Positions 1 through 4,847 of a stretch of DNA of 5,763 bases are shown piece after piece; position 1 is the first letter of the stretch; every line of letters starts with the position of its first letter. The notes below the pieces were generated by a model that searched no databases, was not told where the DNA came from, and saw only the letters and a program-made list of their open reading frames with translations. The position numbers and the translations under genes are program-made. The stretch is taken from the NCBI GenBank assembly GCA_051872775.1, contig JBJEEE010000105.1, forward strand, positions 1-5,763, in the 5' to 3' direction. This DNA comes from UMGS75 sp051872775. Lineage in GTDB: Bacteria > Bacillota_I > Bacilli_A > ML615J-28 > CAG-313.

Positions 1-536
1 CACCCCAACTAATTCTAGAGCTTTTTTCAAAACCCCAACTAATTCTAAAGAACCATAAAATATATGCTGTTTATAATGAAGAAATAAAATGTATAGGATA
101 TCATGAAGATGTACATTTAATTTCTTTTATGATTAATAGTCCAACTTCTGATTTCGTGGTTGAAGGTTTAGCAATGTATTTTGATGAATCTTGGTGGGGG
201 ATACCTAATGATGTTTGGGCATCATACTATAAAGATAATGAAAAACTCCCCCTTATTGAAGATATGCTTGATAATAATGTTTTCGCAAATCTTGATTGTG
301 CCATCACATATCCGCTTGCTGGGGCATTTACTAAATACTTAATAACGACATATGGGATGGATAAATACATCGCCTTTTATAAAACTAATTCTGATATGTA
401 TCAAGATGAATGTATGAAAATCTTTAATTGTACATTAAAAGATTTAGAACAAAACTTTTGGCTAAAAGAATCTCAAGTTCAATACGATTTAACAGCCCTA
501 CAATTATTACAAGATAAAAATAAAATTAATATATAA
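1..536 (+). CDS. Gluzincin-type zinc metallopeptidase-like protein (peptidase MA-like), 5' end missing
   Basis: The frame is open from base 3 to the TAA at 534-536, giving 177 visible residues with no stop. Counting from base 3, residues 34-38 are HEDVH (102-116), an HExxH zinc site. An EGLAMYF segment follows, with its Glu at residue 54 (162-164), fitting the third zinc ligand of gluzincins. Near residues 104-116 an AGAFTKYL...YG stretch resembles the conserved C-terminal helix of peptidase MA-like proteins, and a D-L-E-Q-N-F-W ending fits the family tail. The only in-frame ATG (129) lies after the HExxH, so it cannot be the true start; the gene begins left of the window. No membrane segment or signal peptide is visible in this part. 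The family and zinc ligands are well supported, but the substrate is unknown. The first 16 codons are a tandem repeat and may not belong to the original gene. The next gene starts 13 bases after the stop. Confidence 0.72.
   Translation, partial: PQLILELFSKPQLILKNHKIYAVYNEEIKCIGYHEDVHLISFMINSPTSDFVVEGLAMYFDESWWGIPNDVWASYYKDNEKLPLIEDMLDNNVFANLDCAITYPLAGAFTKYLITTYGMDKYIAFYKTNSDMYQDECMKIFNCTLKDLEQNFWLKESQVQYDLTALQLLQDKNKINI
2..50. repeat. Two copies of a 30-bp direct repeat at the window edge
   Basis: Bases 2-20 (ACCCCAACTAATTCTAGAG) recur at 32-50 with one change (G18 becomes A48), a period of exactly 30 bases. The spacer between them (21-31) is T-rich. In the peptidase frame the period is ten codons, PQLIL then five residues, then PQLIL again. 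On the minus strand one frame reads LELVGVLKKALELVGV, also open. The array may continue left of the window. Confidence 0.75.
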
Positions 537-541
537 GGTGG
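535..541 (+). promoter_or_regulatory. Ribosome binding site that decides the acetyltransferase start
   Basis: AAGGTGG differs by one base from the ideal AAGGAGG and lies 8 bases before the ATG at 550. It overlaps the TAA of the upstream peptidase. The GTG at 538 lies inside this site, so it is unlikely to be the start codon. Confidence 0.75.
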
Positions 542-549
542 AAATCTCT

Positions 550-1161
550 ATGAATGCAGAATTTGAAATTAAACAAAAAGTAATCGAAACCAAAAGAATA
601 AAATTAAGACCATTCAATGAAAATGATTTAGATGATTTTTATGAATATGCTAAAGTAGAAGGAGTAGGAGAAATGGCGGGTTGGCCTCATCATGAGTCTA
701 TCCAAAAAACAAAAGAAATCCTTGATAGTTTTATTAATGAAGATAAAGTATTTGCAATAGTATTAAAAGAAAACAATAAAGTAATAGGCTCACTTGGAGT
801 TGAAAAATATGGTATGGAAAATGAACTAACCGAATTTAATGGTTATAAAGGACGTGAAATCGGCTATGTGTTAAGCAAAGACTACTGGGGACAAGGCATA
901 ATGCCAGAAGCAGTTTCAGCCGTAATTGATTATTTATTTAATGATCTAGATTTAGATTTCTTAACTTGTGGATATTATTTATTTAATGATCAATCAAGAA
1001 GGGTCCAAGAAAAATGTGGTTTTGTACCATATCGTAAACTACAAATGAACACTCGTTTGGGTCATACCGAACTTGGAATTTTAAATCTATTAGTTAATCC
1101 TCATAAAGATATTAAGTTTAACTTTTCTCATCCTGAATCGTTAATCTATGAAAATAAATAA
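550..1161 (+). CDS. GNAT family N-acetyltransferase, RimJ/RimL-like
   Basis: The protein has 203 residues, typical for the RimJ/RimL (Acetyltransf_3) branch of acetyl-CoA-dependent N-acetyltransferases, which modify protein N-termini or small amines. It opens with the usual ETKRIKLRPFNENDL strand. A core beta strand follows, with REIGYVLS at about residues 102-109. The acetyl-CoA pyrophosphate-binding motif is YWGQGIMPEA at 112-121. The C-terminal motif N-D-Q-S-R-R-V-Q-E-K-C-G-F ends near residue 158, matching the family's NxxSxRVxEKxGF. It is probably cytosolic, with no membrane segments. I chose ATG 550 over the in-frame GTG 538 because a good ribosome binding site ends 8 bases before 550 and contains the GTG. 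The short gap and overlapping ribosome binding site suggest co-transcription with the upstream peptidase. The fold and reaction type are secure; the acceptor substrate cannot be told from sequence. Confidence 0.88.
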   Translation: MNAEFEIKQKVIETKRIKLRPFNENDLDDFYEYAKVEGVGEMAGWPHHESIQKTKEILDSFINEDKVFAIVLKENNKVIGSLGVEKYGMENELTEFNGYKGREIGYVLSKDYWGQGIMPEAVSAVIDYLFNDLDLDFLTCGYYLFNDQSRRVQEKCGFVPYRKLQMNTRLGHTELGILNLLVNPHKDIKFNFSHPESLIYENK

Positions 1162-1311
1162 TATAATGTAATTATTATATAAGGAAAAATCATAAAAAAA
1201 CTTAATTTGTTTTAATATAGTAATTATTTTGTTACTTATGGCAAATTTTAACTTCTTTTAAGATAACATATAATATTAGGTTGTGCACTTACTATTATAC
1301 TTTCATAAAAA

Positions 1312-1340
1312 TTGCATATATAGATTAAATATGATATAAT
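1312..1340 (+). promoter_or_regulatory. Promoter of the MATE exporter gene (extended -10)
   Basis: TTGCAT (1312-1317) and a perfect TATAAT (1335-1340) are separated by 17 bases. The -10 is preceded by TGA, giving the extended form TGnTATAAT. Transcription should begin near 1346-1348, about 30 bases before the gene. A perfect 10-bp palindrome, ACATATATGT (1341-1350), sits at the expected start point and could be an operator, although short AT palindromes are common here. The rest of the 215-bp gap (1162-1311) holds only weak AT hairpins and a second isolated TATAAT (1269-1274) without a good -35. I see no clear terminator for the acetyltransferase. Confidence 0.75.
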
Positions 1341-1376
1341 ACATATATGTTATTTTAAAAAAAAAGGGGATAGAAA

Positions 1377-2771
1377 ATGGAAAATGTAAGAAAAAATGAA
1401 GCACTAGCCACAGGCTCCATTGGTAAATTATTTGTAAAATTATCAATACCAGCGGTTCTTGCACAAATTATTAATTTATTGTATAATATTATTGATCGGA
1501 TGTACATTGGTCATATTGAGAATGTCGGAAGCTTGGCTTTAACGGGAGTCGGAGTAACGCTTCCAATAATAATGGTTATTAGTGCCTTCTCTTGTTTATG
1601 TGGTATGGGTGGTGCTCCCAAGGCAGCTATTGCAATGGGAGAAAATGATTTAAAAAAAGCTAATAAAATATTAGGTAATTGTGTTAGTTTAACCGTTATT
1701 TTATCAATAATATTAACTATTATAATTTTAATTTTTAATCGACCTTTACTATTCATGTTTGGTGCAAGCTCAAATACAATTAATTATGCGGTAGATTATA
1801 TTAAAATATATGCTTTAGGTACTATCTTTGTAATGATATCACTTGGACTTAATATGTTTATTACAACCCAAGGTTTCTCTAAAGTAAGTATGATAAATGT
1901 AGTTGTAGGTGCAGTATTAAATATTATCCTTGATCCTATCTTTATTTACTTGTTAAATATGGGCGTTAAAGGCGCTGCTCTTGCTACTATTATTTCACAA
2001 GCTGTTTCATCTATTTTAGTCATTAGGTTTTTATTATCTAAAAAATCTATTTTAAAGATTACACTAAATGATTTAAAAATAAACTTTAAGGTTTTATTCT
2101 CATGTGTTGCTCTTGGTATTTCACCATTTATTATGCAAGCAACGGAAAGTGTTCTCTCTATTTGTTTTAATACTTCATTATACAAATATGAAGGAGATAT
2201 TGCTGTTGGTGCAATGACCATTCTTACTTCTTTAATGCAGTTTGCTATGTTACCACTTCAAGGATTTACCCAAGGGGCTCAACCAATAATTAGTTATAAT
2301 TATGGTGCTAAAAATCCTGAACGATGCAAAAAAGCCTTCAAGTATTTATTCATTACTTGCATAGTATATTCTATGGTATTTTATCTACTTATCATGCTTT
2401 TCCCAAGTATGTTTGTACGAATTTTCACCAATGAGAAAGTATTAGTTGAATATGCTGTATGGGCATTAAGAATCTATATGGCGGTAATTGGTATATTTGG
2501 CATTCAAATAGCTTGCCAACAAACTTTCATTGCTCTAGGTAATGCAAAGATATCATTGTTTCTTGCGGTATTAAGGAAAATTATTTTATTAATTCCTTTA
2601 ATATATATTGTTCCCTTATTTACTCCAAACAACAAATGTTTAGGTGTATTCTTAGCAGAACCAATTGCTGATATCATTGCGGTAATTACTACTGCTATAT
2701 GTTTTGTCATTATTTTTAAAAAGACAATGAAAAGTATATCCGCTTCAGATATGAAAACTAGTTTAGAATGA
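1377..2771 (+). CDS. MATE family multidrug/cation exporter, MepA-like
   Basis: This 464-residue protein has about 12 hydrophobic segments in two halves, as usual for MATE transporters. They use the Na+ or H+ gradient to expel cationic drugs, dyes and metabolites across the cytoplasmic membrane. The first half begins with the diagnostic stretch around residues 24-46 (IPA...LYNIIDRMYIGH, with the conserved acidic D40), followed by a GMGGAPKAAIAMGENDLKKAN loop. The second half starts near residue 245 (LGISPFIMQ) and contains QGAQPIISYNYGA near 299-311, the matching signature of that half. The C-terminus is a short charged tail. An AGGGGA ribosome binding site (1365-1370) lies 6 bases before the ATG. 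A promoter directly upstream and a terminator directly downstream make it a single-gene unit. It ends with two consecutive in-frame stops, TGA then TAA. It resembles MepA-type proteins of Firmicutes more than NorM, but substrate range cannot be predicted. Family assignment is very secure. Confidence 0.93.
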   Translation: MENVRKNEALATGSIGKLFVKLSIPAVLAQIINLLYNIIDRMYIGHIENVGSLALTGVGVTLPIIMVISAFSCLCGMGGAPKAAIAMGENDLKKANKILGNCVSLTVILSIILTIIILIFNRPLLFMFGASSNTINYAVDYIKIYALGTIFVMISLGLNMFITTQGFSKVSMINVVVGAVLNIILDPIFIYLLNMGVKGAALATIISQAVSSILVIRFLLSKKSILKITLNDLKINFKVLFSCVALGISPFIMQATESVLSICFNTSLYKYEGDIAVGAMTILTSLMQFAMLPLQGFTQGAQPIISYNYGAKNPERCKKAFKYLFITCIVYSMVFYLLIMLFPSMFVRIFTNEKVLVEYAVWALRIYMAVIGIFGIQIACQQTFIALGNAKISLFLAVLRKIILLIPLIYIVPLFTPNNKCLGVFLAEPIADIIAVITTAICFVIIFKKTMKSISASDMKTSLE

Positions 2772-2778
2772 TAATTAT

Positions 2779-2817
2779 AATCACTATTTCTTCACATGGA
2801 AATAGTGATTTTGTTTT
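2779..2817 (+). terminator. Rho-independent terminator after the MATE gene
   Basis: A perfect 12-bp stem, AATCACTATTTC (2779-2790) with GAAATAGTGATT (2799-2810), encloses an 8-base loop. It runs into TTTTGTTTT (2809-2817). It begins 8 bases after the TGA stop. Confidence 0.9.
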
Positions 2818-2845
2818 AATTCACTATCAAGTATATAATGGCATA

Positions 2846-2861
2846 TGTATTGTAAAATACA
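2846..2861. promoter_or_regulatory. Inverted repeat over the exchanger -35, possible operator
   Basis: TGTATT (2846-2851), a GTAA spacer, then AATACA (2856-2861) form a perfect 6+4+6 inverted repeat. It covers the whole -35 hexamer of the exchanger promoter, a classic place for a repressor. The arms are short and A/T-rich, so chance is a real alternative. I do not recognise the regulator. Confidence 0.35.
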
Positions 2862-2878
2862 ACAAAAAATGATAAAAT
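2850..2878 (+). promoter_or_regulatory. Promoter of the exchanger/YwaF operon (extended -10)
   Basis: TTGTAA (2850-2855) and TAAAAT (2873-2878) are 17 bases apart. The -10 is preceded by TGA, the same extended layout as the MATE promoter. Expected transcription start is near 2885, leaving a leader of about 25 bases. A second TATAAT (2882-2887) just downstream lacks a good -35. Confidence 0.68.
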
Positions 2879-2908
2879 ATATATAATTTATTAAATGAGG
2901 TAATCGAT

Positions 2909-3922
2909 ATGGAAAATGTATTAATTTTTATACTTTTTATTGTAGGCTTAATCTTAATAATTAAAGGTGGTGACTTCTTTGTTGATGCAGCTAGCTGGAT
3001 TGCCAAAAAAAGTGGAATCCCCCAATTTATCATTGGTGCAACCATTGTAAGTATTGCTACTACGCTTCCGGAATTAGTAGCATCTGTTGTGGGAACCATA
3101 GAAGGCTCACTTGGTCTAGCTGTTGGTAATGCCGTTGGATCGGTTACCGCTAATACAGGACTTATTATGGGTATATCTATTGTTTTTATTCCTGCAGCCA
3201 TTGAACGTAAACAATATAGTTTTAAAATGATTTTATTGATGATTATCACTTTATTACTTGGCCTATTCTTAATAGATGGAAAACTTAATATATTAGAAGG
3301 CATAATATGTTTAATTTGTGCTATAGTATTCTTAATTGAAAATGTAATGAAAGCTAAAGAAGCAGTACAAGATGTACCAGTAGCAAACGATAATGAGGTA
3401 GAAATGCAAGAAGAACCATCTCATCAAGAAATAGCCAAAACAACCACAAAAGAAATCATTATTAATATTTTGAAGTTTGTTTTAGGTGCCTTAGGTATTT
3501 TCTTTGGAGCTCGTCTGTTAGTTTCAGAAGGCACAAAAATTGCTAAATTAATGGGAATAAGTGATGAAATTATCGGATTAACCCTTGTCGCAATCGGTAC
3601 TAGCCTCCCTGAACTTATCACTACAATCACTGCACTTGTAAAGAAAGAATCATCTTTATCGGTTGGAAATATTGTTGGTGCTAATATTATCGATATGGCC
3701 TTAATCCTTCCTATATGTGCCTTTGTATCAGGCGGTAGTTTAGTTTTAGAATCAATGCAAACTACATATTTAGATGTTCCGGTTTCTTTGTTACTAATGG
3801 TTATTGCCTTTGTGCCAACTATTATTAAAAAGAGATTCTCTCGCTGGCAAGGTATTACAATGATTACATTATATCTAGCATATCTAGTTGTGATTTGTAC
3901 TGGTGTAATTAGCTTTAATTAA
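2909..3922 (+). CDS. Calcium/sodium (CaCA family) antiporter, YrbG-like
   Basis: This inner-membrane exchanger has 337 residues and about 10 hydrophobic segments, in two inverted halves joined by an acidic cytosolic loop (about 145-182). The family moves Ca2+ out in exchange for Na+ or H+. Both alpha repeats are clear. Alpha-1 has ATTLPELVAS (50-59) and GNAVGSVTANTG (73-84). Alpha-2 has GTSLPELITT (230-239) and GNIVGANIIDMA (253-264). Likely ion ligands are E55, N82, E235 and D262; both pairs are 27 residues apart. As I recall the archaeal NCX_Mj structure, its ligands E54, N81, E213 and D240 show the same Asn-in-alpha-1, Asp-in-alpha-2 pattern. Alpha-1 departs from the common GSNxxN by reading GSVTAN. 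GAGG (2897-2900) lies 8 bases before the ATG. It is first in an operon with the YwaF-like gene. Family assignment is firm; Ca2+ and Na+ specificity is inferred. Confidence 0.9.
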   Translation: MENVLIFILFIVGLILIIKGGDFFVDAASWIAKKSGIPQFIIGATIVSIATTLPELVASVVGTIEGSLGLAVGNAVGSVTANTGLIMGISIVFIPAAIERKQYSFKMILLMIITLLLGLFLIDGKLNILEGIICLICAIVFLIENVMKAKEAVQDVPVANDNEVEMQEEPSHQEIAKTTTKEIIINILKFVLGALGIFFGARLLVSEGTKIAKLMGISDEIIGLTLVAIGTSLPELITTITALVKKESSLSVGNIVGANIIDMALILPICAFVSGGSLVLESMQTTYLDVPVSLLLMVIAFVPTIIKKRFSRWQGITMITLYLAYLVVICTGVISFN

Positions 3923-3936
3923 AGGAAATAATTAAT

Positions 3937-4704
3937 ATGTTTTTTTCTCCAACTGATTATGAAAAGTATCCTCCTTGTGGAATGTTTACCATACCACATT
4001 TAATATTGTTTGTTATTTGTGTAAGTCTTATTATCGCTATGGTTTATCTTACTAGAAAAATTGATAAAGGAAATCTAAAAAAAACAACAAAAGTAATTGC
4101 AATTATTTTAGTAATCTTAGAAATGGGAAAAACTATTTATAATTTATATTATGGTTATACCAATATAGATAGTATTGTTCCCCTTCATTTTTGCTCATTA
4201 TTTATTTATAGCACTATTTTGGCTGGTTTTGGTAAAGGTAAACTAGAAAAATTTGGCAATAGTTTTATTACATCAGCGGGACTAGTTTGTGGAGGATTCT
4301 TTCTCATTTTCCCTACTACATCGCTTACGATGCATCCTGCATTTCATTTTTTAAGTATTCATAGTATGTTATATCATTCTTGTATGGTTTACCTATCTAT
4401 AATGTATTTAATAAAAGATGTTTTTAAACCAACATTATTAAATTTTAAATATTATTTAATATTTTGTTTAATTTCTTATTTACCAGCCTTAATTATTAAT
4501 GGTATCTTCCATAGTAACTTGATGTTTTTACGTGAACCATATCGCATTCCTATATATCTTTTAACTATTATCCAACAAAAAAGTGAGTTTATTTATACAT
4601 TGATTATAATGTTAGCTTATCTTAGTGTTTATATAGTACCATGGATGGTAGATTTTATCAAAACAAAGCGAGAAAACAAACAACAACAATTTATAACAAA
4701 CTAA
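3937..4704 (+). CDS. YwaF/TP0381-type integral membrane protein (TMEM164-related)
   Basis: The protein has 255 residues and about seven membrane segments (near 19-38, 52-69, 80-98, 108-126, 143-160, 170-189 and 216-238). Conserved family features visible here are PLHFCS at 82-87, with H84 and C86 inside the third segment, the histidines H142 and H147 (HSMLYHS), and NLMFLREP at 194-201. These place it with YwaF of Bacillus subtilis and the TP0381 family. From memory, this family is related to animal TMEM164, a phospholipid acyltransferase whose conserved Cys and His are thought catalytic. A lipid-modifying role here is inference only. The C-terminal tail is basic and Gln/Asn-rich. AAAGGA (3921-3926) overlaps the stop of the exchanger gene and lies 10 bases before the ATG. 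The gap between the two genes is 14 bases, so they are almost certainly one operon, closed by a terminator. The family is confident, the function unknown. Confidence 0.8.
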   Translation: MFFSPTDYEKYPPCGMFTIPHLILFVICVSLIIAMVYLTRKIDKGNLKKTTKVIAIILVILEMGKTIYNLYYGYTNIDSIVPLHFCSLFIYSTILAGFGKGKLEKFGNSFITSAGLVCGGFFLIFPTTSLTMHPAFHFLSIHSMLYHSCMVYLSIMYLIKDVFKPTLLNFKYYLIFCLISYLPALIINGIFHSNLMFLREPYRIPIYLLTIIQQKSEFIYTLIIMLAYLSVYIVPWMVDFIKTKRENKQQQFITN

Positions 4705-4714
4705 AATATTTAGA

Positions 4715-4746
4715 CTGCCAACATCATTGATTGTTGACAGTTTTTT
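4715..4746 (+). terminator. Rho-independent terminator of the exchanger/YwaF operon
   Basis: CTGCCAACA (4715-4723) pairs with TGTTGACAG (4732-4740), with one C/A mismatch, across an 8-base loop. Six T's follow directly (4741-4746). It starts 10 bases after the operon's last stop codon. Confidence 0.88.
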
Positions 4747-4749
4747 ATT

Positions 4750-4804
4750 GCTAAAACAGTTATCTTTTTTATGATTAGCTAAATCAGTTTCTTTTTAATG
4801 ATTT
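4750..4804. repeat. Imperfect 28-bp tandem repeat before the copper ATPase
   Basis: Copy 1 (4750-4777) and copy 2 (4778-4804) both read GCTAAA, A or T, CAGTT, then a T-run and ATGATT. They differ at three positions and by one deleted base, so about 24 of 28 positions agree. The junction forms the palindrome TTAGCTAA (4775-4782). The repeat fills most of the gap between the preceding terminator and the ATPase promoter region, so it may be a paired regulator site or a small duplication. Confidence 0.65.
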
Positions 4805-4807
4805 TTT

Positions 4808-4826
4808 TTGACAAATGTGGTAGAAT
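4808..4826 (+). promoter_or_regulatory. Probable promoter region of the copper ATPase gene
   Basis: A consensus -35 hexamer, TTGACA (4808-4813), has no good -10 at normal distance: 17 bases on lies TCATAA, next to the ribosome binding site. An extended -10, TGGTAGAAT (4818-4826), stands on its own without a proper -35. The second is the likelier promoter and would start the message near 4833, just before the AAGGGGG ribosome binding site. The two elements are only 7 bases apart and cannot work as a pair. Confidence 0.45.
4810..4819. promoter_or_regulatory. Degenerate cop-box-like site
   Basis: GACAAATGTG contains the ACAnnTGT core of the TACAnnTGTA operator bound by CopY-type copper repressors in Gram-positive bacteria. 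Both outer bases differ from consensus. It overlaps the promoter elements of a copper-type ATPase gene, where a CopY site would be expected. No copY-like gene is in the window, so this stays a weak suggestion. Confidence 0.25.
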
Positions 4827-4847
4827 ATATTCATAAGGGGGAAAAAA

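Noticed and set aside
2..50. The 30-bp repeat as a CRISPR array
   Set aside because: Two copies with an 11-base spacer between the conserved parts do not fit CRISPR repeat and spacer lengths, and no cas gene is near.
1161..1180. AT-only hairpin ATATAAT...ATTATAT just after the acetyltransferase
   Set aside because: The stem contains only A/T pairs and is not followed by a T-run, so it is a poor terminator and likely a product of base composition.
1196..1215. AAAAC...GTTTT inverted repeat in the gap before the MATE gene
   Set aside because: The arms are only five bases, weak, and lack a following T-run.
1162..1376. Possible riboswitch upstream of the MATE exporter
   Set aside because: The predicted transcript leader after the promoter is only about 30 bases, too short for a known riboswitch, and no conserved aptamer motif was recognised.
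1511..2710. Three minus-strand open frames within the MATE gene (1511-1756, 1946-2221, 2504-2710)
   Set aside because: They are reverse-strand shadows of a gene with strong family motifs on the plus strand, and no start signals were seen for them.
2769..2774. TGA-TAA double stop as a sign of a code in which TGA is Trp
   Set aside because: All tryptophans in the recognised genes are TGG and no in-frame TGA occurs inside them; a double stop alone does not show reassignment.
2827..3303. Minus-strand open frame (158 codons) opposite the start of the exchanger gene
   Set aside because: It overlaps the well-supported alpha-1 region of the exchanger and runs through its promoter; its composition is that of a reversed membrane-protein gene.
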